NCBI RefSeq assembly: GCF_905233635.1
Contig: NZ_CAJODG010000042.1
Location: 1 to 20,462 of the forward strand
Reading direction: 5' to 3'
Source: Selenomonas sp. AE3005
GTDB taxonomy: Bacteria; Bacillota; Negativicutes; Selenomonadales; Selenomonadaceae
DNA: 20,462 bases
Positions 8,071-15,199 of the stretch are shown here, in pieces. A model generated the notes under the pieces. The model was not told where the DNA came from. It saw only the letters and a program-made list of their open reading frames with translations, and ran no database searches. The number at the start of each line of letters is the position of its first letter. Position 1 is the stretch's first letter. The position numbers and the translations under genes are program-made.

Positions 8071-8168
8071 GAAAATTTCACGACTTTGAAGGATTTTATA
8101 TTTCAAGGGCGAATATGAAAGCTAGAGACGAAATTTGATGGGATATAAAATATATGGGGGCGAAGTAG

Positions 8169-9122
8169 ATGGCAGCAGAAACGAGTGGAGATAAGAAAGG
8201 AATCTTGCTGGAGACCGGCACCAACGAGTTTGAAATTGTCGAATTCAGCATTGGTCAGGTAAACTATGGTATCAATGTGGCCAAGGTACGTGAAGTAATC
8301 ACCTGTCCGCCGGTAACGGCGATGCCGCAGGCACATCCGTATATCGATGGCCTCTTTACCCTGCGTGGCAAGGCTATACCTTTGGTTAATCTGCCCCGCT
8401 GCTTAAATGTGCAGTCCAAGGCAGAGCCGCGTAACGTCATCGTTACGGAGATAAACAATTACAACATCGGTTTCCTTGTGGAAAATGTTTCCCGTATTCA
8501 TCGTATTTCCTGGAAGGATATGGAACCGGCACCTGAGGTCGGTGACCAGTCCCGTGTGGTTGGTATCATAAAGATGGAAGACCGTATTGTGCTTCTCATC
8601 GACTTTGAAACCATCATTGCGGAAATCAATCCTGAAATCAACGCGAAACTCACCACTTATGAAGAGGCTACCGAGGACGTCAAGAGCAAACGCGCCGATG
8701 TCCATGTCGTGGTAGCGGAAGATTCGCCGATGCTGCGCGACCTGCTGGTTACGACTCTGCATGAGTCAGGGTACCGCTATGTCCGCGACTTTGGCAATGG
8801 TCAGGATGCCTGGGATTACCTGCAGGGTCTGGCCAAGAAGGACGGCCCCATCGACAAACATGTACGGGTTATTATTTCCGACGTGGAAATGCCCAAGATG
8901 GATGGTCACCGTCTCTTAAAACTGGTGCGTGAGGATGAAGTCCTGCAGGGTGTTCCGCTGGTACTCTTCTCCTCCCTTATCAGTGAGGAAATGCGTCTTA
9001 AGGGCGAGCAGCTGGGCGCTTCCGGGCAGATTGCCAAACCGGAAATCAATCAGCTCATCGGCTTGCTCGATAACCTTATCTTCGGTGTGCCCATAAAGGA
9101 CAAGAATGCCGAAGAAGATTGA
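8169..9122 (+). CDS. cheV: Chemotaxis protein CheV (CheW domain fused to receiver domain)
   Basis: CheV couples chemoreceptors to the CheA kinase and takes part in adaptation. Residues about 20-160 form a CheW-like domain (FEIVEFSIGQVNYGINVAKVREVI, then GLFTLRGKAIPLVNL). Residues about 177-305 form a response-regulator receiver with acidic pocket Glu184-Asp185, phospho-acceptor Asp238 in SDVEMPKMDG, Ser268-Ser269 and Lys290 in AKPE, so phosphorylation should be possible. The length of 317 residues is normal. The ATG follows GGGGGCGAAG. The gene stands alone between cvfB and a terminator, away from any flagellar or che cluster in this window. It implies a motile organism. No clear sigma-28 promoter is visible in the 98 bases upstream. 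Confidence 0.95.
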   Translation: MAAETSGDKKGILLETGTNEFEIVEFSIGQVNYGINVAKVREVITCPPVTAMPQAHPYIDGLFTLRGKAIPLVNLPRCLNVQSKAEPRNVIVTEINNYNIGFLVENVSRIHRISWKDMEPAPEVGDQSRVVGIIKMEDRIVLLIDFETIIAEINPEINAKLTTYEEATEDVKSKRADVHVVVAEDSPMLRDLLVTTLHESGYRYVRDFGNGQDAWDYLQGLAKKDGPIDKHVRVIISDVEMPKMDGHRLLKLVREDEVLQGVPLVLFSSLISEEMRLKGEQLGASGQIAKPEINQLIGLLDNLIFGVPIKDKNAEED

Positions 9123-9160
9123 GCGTATAGACCTTAGTGGCATTTAGTTTAATTGTGGAT

Positions 9161-9192
9161 AAAAGGCTGTTGCTGTTGCGACAGCCTTTTTA
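9161..9192 (+). terminator. Rho-independent terminator after cheV
   Basis: Bases 9161-9173 (AAAAGGCTGTTGC) pair with 9178-9190 (GCGACAGCCTTTT) with one G-U pair and a TGTT loop. The run TTTTT ends the structure. It starts 38 bases after the cheV stop and separates cheV from the next gene. Confidence 0.88.
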
Positions 9193-9207
9193 TTGTGATA
9201 GAATGGT

Positions 9208-9213
9208 TATAAT
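9208..9213 (+). promoter_or_regulatory. Candidate -10 box for the solute-binding protein gene
   Basis: A perfect TATAAT lies 29 bases before the ATG at 9243 and just after the cheV terminator. No good -35 hexamer is found at 16-18 bases upstream, because that position falls in the terminator's T run, so a promoter here would be weak or activator-dependent. Confidence 0.35.
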
Positions 9214-9242
9214 TGCTAAGTGTATAAATGAGGTAATTTCAG

Positions 9243-10286
9243 ATGAGAAGATATACATCTCTGCTGCTCACTGCCTTTTGCCTGTTCATGTTGGTGGTGG
9301 CCGGTTCGGCGTACTTTGCCGGTGCCGGGCAGGATGCTGTGCGACGGCCGATGCGTGAGGTGACGGTTTATACCACCTTGCCTGCTGAGCATGCTTCGAT
9401 ACTGACAGCCGCTTACGAGGAGGCCAAGGGCGTCCGGATAAACTTTGTTCCGCTGGCTAGCGAGGAAATCCTGAACCGGCTTAAGAGTCAGGTCGAAAAT
9501 GGTGGTGAACAGGCCGCGGCTATGGTATTGGCAGATAAGGAAACTCTGACCAGGGCTGGAGCTGCAGGTTATTTGGTGCCCTATATATCTGAGGCTGGGG
9601 ACCAGGTTCCGGAATCATTCCGCCAGAGCGACGGCTATTGGACTGGTGTCTGGTATGACCCCATCGTCTTTTGCATGAACCGCGATTATCTGCTGACACT
9701 GTCACGGGTGCCGGACACCTGGAAGGATTTAGCAGCTCAGCCGCAGATGCGCGTTGGTATTACTGATTTTTTGGCAGCAGACGCGTCCGCGAATTTATTT
9801 ATGAGCATGCTGGCGCAGTTTGGAGATGCGGCCACTTACGATATCTGGCGGCAGATTCATCCTAAAGTGGTGCAGTATGCCCGTTATCTTTCCAACCCTG
9901 TGCGGCAGGCCGGTATGGGTGAAGTCGATGTAGCCATTGCCGTGGAAAGTGAGGCAGTGCGCTATATGCAGGGGGGCTATCCCTTAAAAATCGTCTATCC
10001 TGCCGATGGTACGGCGGCGATGATTACCGGGACGGGCATTGCTTTCCGGGCTAAGAACACCGACGCGGCAGCAGCTAAGGAATTTGCTGACTGGCTGCTT
10101 ACGGACGAGGCTCAGCAGGCACTGCAAACGCAGGATTTCTACTTTGTACCGACGAACCCCGGTACACTGGCGTATAAGTCGTTTGCCGGCAAGAATATGA
10201 TACTCTTTGACCAGCCGGCTATGTTTACGGCCCAGCAGAAACATGATTTTCTGGACAGATGGGTCAAGGAAGTAAGGTTCAAGTAA
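9243..10286 (+). CDS. Extracellular solute-binding protein, FbpA/AfuA-like
   Basis: This is a 347-residue exported periplasmic-binding-fold protein. The N-terminus (RRYTSLLLTAFCLFMLVVAGSA) is a signal sequence; there is no lipobox cysteine after it. The mature part begins REVTVYTTLPAEHASILTAAYEE, the opening strand-helix of family 1 binding proteins such as the iron-binding FbpA group. It continues with YWTGVWYDPIVFCMNRDYL, DTWKDLA and IVYPADGTAAMITGTGIAF. FbpA-type metal ligands (paired tyrosines) cannot be assigned with confidence, so the ligand could be a metal or another anion. No permease or ATPase gene lies nearby; it is an orphan component between two terminators. The ATG follows GAGG at about ten bases. 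Confidence 0.85.
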   Translation: MRRYTSLLLTAFCLFMLVVAGSAYFAGAGQDAVRRPMREVTVYTTLPAEHASILTAAYEEAKGVRINFVPLASEEILNRLKSQVENGGEQAAAMVLADKETLTRAGAAGYLVPYISEAGDQVPESFRQSDGYWTGVWYDPIVFCMNRDYLLTLSRVPDTWKDLAAQPQMRVGITDFLAADASANLFMSMLAQFGDAATYDIWRQIHPKVVQYARYLSNPVRQAGMGEVDVAIAVESEAVRYMQGGYPLKIVYPADGTAAMITGTGIAFRAKNTDAAAAKEFADWLLTDEAQQALQTQDFYFVPTNPGTLAYKSFAGKNMILFDQPAMFTAQQKHDFLDRWVKEVRFK

Positions 10287-10297
10287 GTATGAGCTAT

Positions 10298-10347
10298 AGA
10301 GGGTGCTGTCTGTCTTTGGCAGACTGTATCCTCTTTCCGTTGTTTTT
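10298..10347 (+). terminator. Terminator after the solute-binding protein gene
   Basis: Bases 10298-10312 pair with 10320-10334 over 15 positions with one mismatch and two G-U pairs, with loop TCTTTGG. It is followed by TTCCG and the run TGTTTTT ending at 10347. The T run is a few bases away from the stem, so efficiency may be moderate. Confidence 0.7.
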
Positions 10348-10382
10348 AGACGTATACAAGCGTCATTTTAGGAGGTTAGACT

Positions 10383-11711
10383 TTGAAAGCTGGTTTTATT
10401 AGTCTTGGCTGTTCCAAGAATCTTGTAGATACAGAAGTTATGCTGGGGGAGCTTAAAAGCCACGGCATTGAAATAACCAATAACCCGGCAGAGGCTGACA
10501 TTTTGATTGTCAACACTTGTGCCTTTATTCAGTCCGCCAAAGAGGAATCCATCACTACGGTGCTCAATATGGCTGATTACAAGGAATCCGGCCGCTGCCG
10601 CAGCCTGATTGTGGCTGGCTGTCTGGGCCAGCGTTACAAGCAGGAACTGCTCGATGAACTGCCCGAGGCTGACGCTATTTTGGGCACGGGGGCCTGGAAC
10701 CGTATCATGGAGGCCGTAGAGGAAACACTGAAAGGCCGCCGGGTAGTTATTGCCGGGGAGGACGAATCCCTGTACGATGAAAAGACACCCCGTATCAGAA
10801 CGACACCTGACTATACGGCCTATGTGAAAATCGCTGAGGGCTGTGACAACCGCTGTGCTTTCTGCGCTATTCCGCAGATTCGCGGCCGGTTCCGCAGCCG
10901 GCGGATTGAGGATATCTGTGCGGAAGTGGAAAGACTCACGGAACAGGGCGTCCGGGAAGTGGTGTTCATCGCGCAGGACAGCACCAATTACGGCCGGGAT
11001 ATTTACAACCGCCCGGCGCTGGCAGAACTGCTGCGTGAAGTGGTAAAGGTACCGAAACTCAAATGGGTGCGGACGCTGTATTTGTATCCGAAATTCTTTA
11101 CCGATGAGCTCATCGATGTATATGCGACGGAGCCCAAGGTCTGCAAGTATGTGGACCTGCCCCTGCAGCATGCCCATGATTCGGTGCTGCGGTCCATGCA
11201 CCGCCCGGATACGCAGGAACAGATGATTACGCTGATTAAGAAACTGCGTGAGCGCATTCCCGGCGTGACCATACGCTCGACCTTTATCGTTGGTTTCCCC
11301 GGGGAAACAGACGCCCAGTATCAGACACTGCGCAACTTCTTAATTGAGCAGCGGCTCGATAAAGTAGGCGTGTTCACTTATTCCCGGGAAGAAGATACGC
11401 CGGCCTACAATATGGAAAATCAGATTTCGGAAGAGGTTATGCAGGAGCGTTATCATGATTTAATGAGCGTACAGAGCAAGATTTCCGAGGAAGTCAACCA
11501 GAGCTTTGAGGGCAAGGTTATTGAAGTCATGGTCGAAGGCCGGGACGAGGAACAGCCAAACATTGCTGTAGGCCGCTCCTATCGTGAGGCTCCCGAGGTT
11601 GATGGCCAGGTCTATATCGAAGGCGATACGGACAGCAAGCCCGGGGATATCATTAAGGTACGTATCCTGCAGGGATTCACCTACGATGTAGTGGGTGAGC
11701 CGGTGAAATAA
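10383..11711 (+). CDS. rimO: Ribosomal protein uS12 methylthiotransferase RimO
   Basis: RimO is a radical-SAM enzyme that adds a methylthio group to an aspartate of ribosomal protein uS12. The N-terminal MTTase domain has cysteines 10 (SLGCSKN), 46 (VNTCAF) and 80 (VAGCLGQ), which bind the auxiliary iron-sulfur cluster. The radical-SAM triad is Cys154, Cys158 and Cys161 in EGCDNRCAFCAIPQIRGRFRSR, the sequence that favours RimO over MiaB. A C-terminal TRAM domain follows from about residue 375. The length of 442 is normal. The start is TTG at 10383 with AGGAGG seven bases upstream. Confidence 0.96.
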   Translation: MKAGFISLGCSKNLVDTEVMLGELKSHGIEITNNPAEADILIVNTCAFIQSAKEESITTVLNMADYKESGRCRSLIVAGCLGQRYKQELLDELPEADAILGTGAWNRIMEAVEETLKGRRVVIAGEDESLYDEKTPRIRTTPDYTAYVKIAEGCDNRCAFCAIPQIRGRFRSRRIEDICAEVERLTEQGVREVVFIAQDSTNYGRDIYNRPALAELLREVVKVPKLKWVRTLYLYPKFFTDELIDVYATEPKVCKYVDLPLQHAHDSVLRSMHRPDTQEQMITLIKKLRERIPGVTIRSTFIVGFPGETDAQYQTLRNFLIEQRLDKVGVFTYSREEDTPAYNMENQISEEVMQERYHDLMSVQSKISEEVNQSFEGKVIEVMVEGRDEEQPNIAVGRSYREAPEVDGQVYIEGDTDSKPGDIIKVRILQGFTYDVVGEPVK

Positions 11712-11738
11712 TGCGTGGTGGCGATATACCGCGACTTT

Positions 11739-11805
11739 ATGCCTTCCCCTTGAGGGGAAGGTGGCAGCCGACAGGCTGACGGATTAGGTGGTAAAACCAC
11801 GGCAT
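11739..11805. repeat. Multi-hairpin intergenic element, possible dispersed repeat
   Basis: Three small hairpins sit in a row: 742-749 with 754-761 (CCTTCCCC and GGGGAAGG, loop TTGA), 765-769 with 774-778 (CAGCC and GGCTG, loop GACA), and 788-792 with 796-800 (GTGGT and ACCAC, loop AAA), all plus 11000. The outermost bases 11739-11743 (ATGCC) and 11801-11805 (GGCAT) could close them into a cloverleaf-like unit, at the cost of two pairs in the first hairpin. It lies in the only gap between rimO and the helicase gene. The form is that of a small non-coding interspersed repeat. No T run follows, so it is a poor terminator. Confidence 0.5.
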
Positions 11806-11811
11806 TTACTA

Positions 11812-11834
11812 TTTATAGATTTTTATAGATTTTT
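11812..11834 (+). repeat. Two tandem copies of a 10-base unit upstream of the helicase gene
   Basis: TTTATAGATT occurs twice in direct tandem (11812-11821 and 11822-11831), followed by TTT and the GGAGG site of the helicase gene. The A/T-rich unit contains TATAGAT, which is -10-like, but no partner -35 is clear. Confidence 0.5.
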
Positions 11835-11845
11835 GGAGGAACTTT

Positions 11846-13423
11846 TTGAAACAGGAACTTAAAAACTTTGGTGAGATTGAACTTAGCCGGAAATTACTGC
11901 AGGCGCTTAGGGAGATGGGCTTTGAGGAGCCGTCACCGATTCAGGCGCAGACGATTCCCCTGACGCTGGAGGGACATGACGTTATTGGTCAGGCCCAGAC
12001 AGGGACGGGAAAAACGGCGGCGTTTGGGATTCCGACGGTGGAGAAGGTCACGGAGAAAATCCATCGGGTGCAGGCGCTTATCCTGACGCCAACCCGGGAA
12101 CTGGCTATTCAGACGGCCGAAGAGCTGAATAAAATCGGCAAGTTTAAACGGGTGCGGACGCTGCCTATATACGGCGGTCAGTCTATTGACAGGCAGATTC
12201 GGGCTTTGAAACGCGGTGTGCACATTGTTGTAGGTACGCCGGGGCGCTTGCTTGATCATCTGAATCGCGGTACGCTGGCCCTGGATACGGTTAATACACT
12301 GGTGCTCGATGAGGCCGATGAAATGCTGGATATGGGCTTTATCGATGATATCGAAAATATCCTGCGCCAGATTCCCGATGGGCGGCAGACATTGCTGTTC
12401 TCGGCTACGATGCCGGCACCTATTGAAAAGCTGTCACGCCGCTATATGCAGCATCCGCAGCGTGTGACTATCACCAAAGAAAACCTGACAGTTCCTTTGA
12501 TTGACCAGCTTTATTACGAAACCCGGGAAAAGTTTGAAGGTTTGTGCCGGGTGCTGGATGTGGAAGAAACAGGCAAACTGATTATCTTCTGCCGGACAAA
12601 ACGGGCGGTTGATGACCTGACGGCCTCCCTGGAGGCTCGCGGCTATTCCGCTGGCGGCCTGCATGGGGACTTATCCCAGATTCAGCGTGACCGGGTGATG
12701 AAACGTTTCCGCGAAGGACGTATTGATATTCTGATAGCCACGGACGTGGCAGCTCGGGGCATTGATATTGACGATATCACGCATGTTATCAACTACGATA
12801 TTCCGCAGGACCACGAATCTTATGTGCACCGTATCGGCCGTACCGGCCGGGCAGGCCGCAAGGGCGTGGCTATGACCTTTATCGAGCCCAAGGAATACCG
12901 CCAGCTGCGCCTTATCATGAAACTGGCGCATACGAAAATCCAGCGCAAGGAACTGCCTACGGCGTCTGATATGCTGGAACACCAAAAGGAATTGGTACAG
13001 GAGCGCCTTATTAAGACTTTGCAGCAGAATCATTACGATGACTATCATGAAATCATCTCCGATGTGGCAGCAGAAGGTTTTGATATGGTGGACATTGCCG
13101 CTGCGGCCCTGAAATTGTCCCTGGAGGGATTCAAGGATGTGGACAAGGAGTCCGGGGCCTTTGGTGACACCGGGGGCGCGCCCGGTATGGTGCGCCTGTT
13201 CCTCAACATCGGCCGCAGCCAAAAAATCCGTCCGGCAGATATTGTCCGGGCTATCGCTGACGAGGCCGATATTCCCGGTGCGACTATCGGGGTTATCAAT
13301 ATTTACGATAAATTCACTTTCGTGGAAGTTCCCGAAGATGTGGCGGAACGTGTTATGAGCATCATGCACCGCAATACGGTGAAGGGCTACAAGGTAAATG
13401 TAGAGCCTGCCCGCAAGCGGTGA
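11846..13423 (+). CDS. DEAD-box ATP-dependent RNA helicase with DbpA-type RNA-binding domain
   Basis: This 525-residue RNA helicase is of the CshA/DeaD group, likely acting in ribosome assembly, mRNA decay or cold adaptation. All core motifs are present: Q motif PSPIQAQ (29-35), motif I AQTGTGKT (50-57), PTRELA (82-87), TPGRLLDHL (131-139), DEAD (155-158), SAT (186-188), ATDVAARGID (298-307) and HRIGRTGRAGRKG (328-340). After a linker rich in helices, a DbpA-like RRM fold occupies about 446-522 (VRLFLNIGRSQKIRPADIV to GYKVNVEP). The start is TTG at 11846, six bases after GGAGG. The exact orthologue name (cshA or deaD) is left open. Confidence 0.94.
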   Translation: MKQELKNFGEIELSRKLLQALREMGFEEPSPIQAQTIPLTLEGHDVIGQAQTGTGKTAAFGIPTVEKVTEKIHRVQALILTPTRELAIQTAEELNKIGKFKRVRTLPIYGGQSIDRQIRALKRGVHIVVGTPGRLLDHLNRGTLALDTVNTLVLDEADEMLDMGFIDDIENILRQIPDGRQTLLFSATMPAPIEKLSRRYMQHPQRVTITKENLTVPLIDQLYYETREKFEGLCRVLDVEETGKLIIFCRTKRAVDDLTASLEARGYSAGGLHGDLSQIQRDRVMKRFREGRIDILIATDVAARGIDIDDITHVINYDIPQDHESYVHRIGRTGRAGRKGVAMTFIEPKEYRQLRLIMKLAHTKIQRKELPTASDMLEHQKELVQERLIKTLQQNHYDDYHEIISDVAAEGFDMVDIAAAALKLSLEGFKDVDKESGAFGDTGGAPGMVRLFLNIGRSQKIRPADIVRAIADEADIPGATIGVINIYDKFTFVEVPEDVAERVMSIMHRNTVKGYKVNVEPARKR

Positions 13424-13488
13424 TGATATATACGAAATAGAGAATTATAGGAATACCCATTAACACTGAAAGAAAGAGGTAATGCAAC

Positions 13489-14133
13489 ATGCAGAAACAA
13501 GCAAAGATTATCGCAGCTTTAGGTCTTATGGGAGTTCTCTTTATGGGAACTGGTATGACAGGCACGGAGGTGGCTGCGGCTCCGGCTGCCCAGACGGCAA
13601 ATGCAGACACGCAGGCCGCTGTTCCTTACGTATACACTAGCAAGGAATACGGTTATACGATTAACTGCCCGAAAAAACCTAATGTTGTGCCGGCTCATCT
13701 CATCTATGAAAACAAGAAGGGCGAAGTCCTGGTCTTTGATAACGAAGGCTACACCATTAAAAATGCCTGGGTTATCATCAAGGACGCTTTTGATGAAAAA
13801 GCGATGCCGGACCTTAACAAAATCAATGAGGAAGAGGCTAAAAAGTACTGCTCCGATTTGATGAGCAGCAATGGCTACGAAGCGATTGAACTCATCAGCC
13901 GTACTAAAAAGGACAAGGCTATTTATGCCATCACTGCCAAGGAAGTCGAAATCGACAGCAACGGTGACGGCAAGCCGGATATGACGGCTAAGGCTGACAC
14001 CCAGATGGCTGTGACGTTCTTCCGTGGCAACAAGGGCGGCCGTTACTCCATCCAGCTCATTGACAATCCCGAGCTGCGTAATAGTGCCATTGCACTGTTC
14101 CAGAAGGGCGTAACTACTTTTAAGGAAAAATAA
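13489..14133 (+). CDS. Exported protein of unknown function
   Basis: The 214-residue product starts with a signal peptide (QKQAKIIAALGLMGVLFMG) with a likely cleavage near residue 30 (EVAAAP). A low-complexity Ala/Gln/Thr linker follows, and the folded part begins YVYTSKEYGYTINCPKKP at about 47. This opening, with a Tyr-Gly-Tyr strand leading into a Cys-Pro turn, resembles the start of PsbP/Mog1-like folds, but that is only an impression. Cys60 and Cys121 could form a disulfide. Residues 156-164 (DSNGDGKPD) match a calcium-binding DxNxDGxxD loop. The ATG has AGAGG about nine bases upstream. No family is recognised. A strong terminator follows. Confidence 0.82.
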   Translation: MQKQAKIIAALGLMGVLFMGTGMTGTEVAAAPAAQTANADTQAAVPYVYTSKEYGYTINCPKKPNVVPAHLIYENKKGEVLVFDNEGYTIKNAWVIIKDAFDEKAMPDLNKINEEEAKKYCSDLMSSNGYEAIELISRTKKDKAIYAITAKEVEIDSNGDGKPDMTAKADTQMAVTFFRGNKGGRYSIQLIDNPELRNSAIALFQKGVTTFKEK

Positions 14134-14177
14134 TTCGGCAGATGTTCCCCAGCCCGGCAGCGGGAAGAGGAAATTTA

Positions 14178-14222
14178 ATAAAATTCGGCAGGACTTTTGT
14201 GGGCTCCTGCCGAATTTTATTA
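14178..14222 (+). terminator. Strong terminator after the first exported-protein gene
   Basis: A perfect 16-bp inverted repeat (14178-14193 with 14205-14220) has an 11-base loop; the 3' arm contains the TTTTAT tract. The inner arm sequence ATTCGGCAG is also present at 14133-14141, straight after the stop codon, and could pair with the same 3' arm as an alternative. Confidence 0.85.
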
Positions 14223-14270
14223 TTGTATATGGAAAAATTTGCGGCGTTAGGCCATTGGAGGATATAGATA

Positions 14271-14954
14271 ATGAAGTATAGTAGCAAGGCTTTGGGCATG
14301 GCTGTCAGTATGCTGTTGCTGGGGAATGTGGCTTTTGCCGCTGATGCAGGCACAGCAGGAGAAAACAGTGATTTTGCCCGTTCCCTTATGATACAGGACC
14401 AGCCGCAGGGCGACAGCAAGCAGAAGGCGGCCAAGGCCGTAGATAATGCAATAAACAACCTGCCGGAATTAAATACGAGGCTGCGTTGGGCAGCGGTAAA
14501 GAGTCCGCAGGAACTGGCAGAGGAGCAAAAAGCCGCGCAGCGCCAGCATAAGGCTATACCTATTATCATTACGGCCGCAGATATGGATAAGGCCCGTAAG
14601 GAAGAGAAAAAGCACGGCCAGCAAAAGCCGTCAACGCTTATTTCGCCGCGCCCCATGCAGCAGCCTGAACTTAAACCGCAAATGCCGGTTAAGCCGCAGC
14701 CCGTCGTCCAGCCACAGGCATCCCAGCCGGTTAGGGAAAATGTCGTAGAGCTGCCGCCGATACAGCCCATTGGCCAGAGCCAGCCTGTCAGTCAGCCGCC
14801 CACGGAAACGGTGGAACTGTCACCTGTGCAGCCCGTGGCACCATCTGCCAGCACCCTGCTCGACGCATTGGTGGAAGTGACCAGTGTGGAACTGCAGGTT
14901 CGGCCTGTAGAGGACAGCAATATCATGGAGCTTACCATTCAGCCGGTGCGCTGA
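14271..14954 (+). CDS. Exported Pro/Gln-rich protein with short VEL-type repeats, unknown function
   Basis: The product has 227 residues and a clear signal peptide (SKALGMAVSMLLLGNVAFA, cleavage after about residue 23). A helical, charged middle (about 50-118) is followed by a Pro/Gln-rich stretch (about 119-192) that should be extended, then a short C-terminal region. Four imperfect copies of an ELx-[IV]-[QR]-PV type motif end the protein: VELPPIQPI (159-167), VELSPVQPV (181-189), VELQVRPV (206-213) and MELTIQPVR (219-227). The composition suits a periplasm-spanning or envelope linker protein. That role is inferred. The ATG follows TTGGAGG. The gene is bounded by terminators on both sides and no family is recognised. 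Confidence 0.8.
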   Translation: MKYSSKALGMAVSMLLLGNVAFAADAGTAGENSDFARSLMIQDQPQGDSKQKAAKAVDNAINNLPELNTRLRWAAVKSPQELAEEQKAAQRQHKAIPIIITAADMDKARKEEKKHGQQKPSTLISPRPMQQPELKPQMPVKPQPVVQPQASQPVRENVVELPPIQPIGQSQPVSQPPTETVELSPVQPVAPSASTLLDALVEVTSVELQVRPVEDSNIMELTIQPVR

Positions 14955-14958
14955 ACGC

Positions 14959-14998
14959 AAAAAACCTCCCGGCGTTGTGCCGGGAGGTTTTTGTTTTT
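14959..14998. terminator. Bidirectional terminator between the Pro/Gln-rich gene and the candidate sRNA
   Basis: A perfect 14-bp GC-rich stem (14960-14973 AAAAACCTCCCGGC with 14979-14992) has a 5-base loop. On the + strand it is followed by TTTTTGTTTTT and ends the upstream gene. On the minus strand the six A bases at 14959-14964 give a run of six U, so it can also end a leftward transcript. Confidence 0.93.
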
Positions 14999-15165
14999 AG
15001 ATAGAGAAAAGACCACGGAGTGGGATTGACTCCATGGTCTTCATAGGGAAGGGATGATAAAAAATTTGAGAAATGGGAAGCAAGAAGGGTGGGATGTTCC
15101 TTCTTGTCTAGGGAATCAACAAGAGATAAATATCTAGGGGATTGACTAGCTTTTCTCTTATTGAC
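14959..15165 (-). ncRNA. Candidate small RNA with repeated UCCC motifs
   Basis: Read on the minus strand, about 207 bases from 15165 to 14959 look like a free-standing sRNA. A TATAAT (15177-15172) would start transcription near 15165. A long hairpin (15164-15116, loop UCAAUCCC) begins at the second base. A second hairpin (15106-15081) has ACAUCCC in its loop. A third (15040-15010) has CAAUCCC. The 3' end is the terminator at 14959-14992 with six U. UCCC occurs seven times before the terminator: three in loops and four in linkers. AGUCAAUCCC is repeated exactly in two hairpins. Two C-A mismatches on the + strand become G-U here, which supports this strand. It contains no plausible ORF. UCCC-rich loops are typical of Firmicutes sRNAs that pair with ribosome binding sites. 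Confidence 0.5.
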
Positions 15166-15171
15166 AAACTC

Positions 15172-15177
15172 ATTATA
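15172..15177 (-). promoter_or_regulatory. -10 box for the candidate sRNA
   Basis: The minus strand reads TATAAT exactly. No TTGACA-like hexamer lies at 16-18 bases upstream. A 16-base palindrome is centred about 41.5-42.5 bases before the predicted start instead, the geometry of an activator-dependent promoter. Confidence 0.45.
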
Positions 15178-15199
15178 ACGAAGATTTCTGAAAAGAATA

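Noticed and set aside
8087..8116. Sigma-28-like promoter upstream of cheV (TGAA, 16 bases, GGGCGAATAT)
   Set aside because: Both halves deviate from TAAA and GCCGATAT; too weak to call.
15000..15047. A 15-codon ATG ORF inside the candidate sRNA (minus strand)
   Set aside because: It has no ribosome binding site, and its upstream sequence is pyrimidine-rich; no leader-peptide codon run.
15001..15160. CsrA-sequestering (CsrB/RsmZ-like) RNA on the + strand, with GGA in loops and linkers
   Set aside because: The GGA pattern fits CsrA sites, but the + strand has no clear promoter or terminator for such an RNA, and the C-A stem mismatches favour the minus strand. Kept only as the alternative reading of the sRNA finding.
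15161..15166. TTGACA on the + strand as a -35 for the peptidase gene
   Set aside because: No -10 hexamer at 16-18 bases downstream (TATAAC is only 7 bases away).
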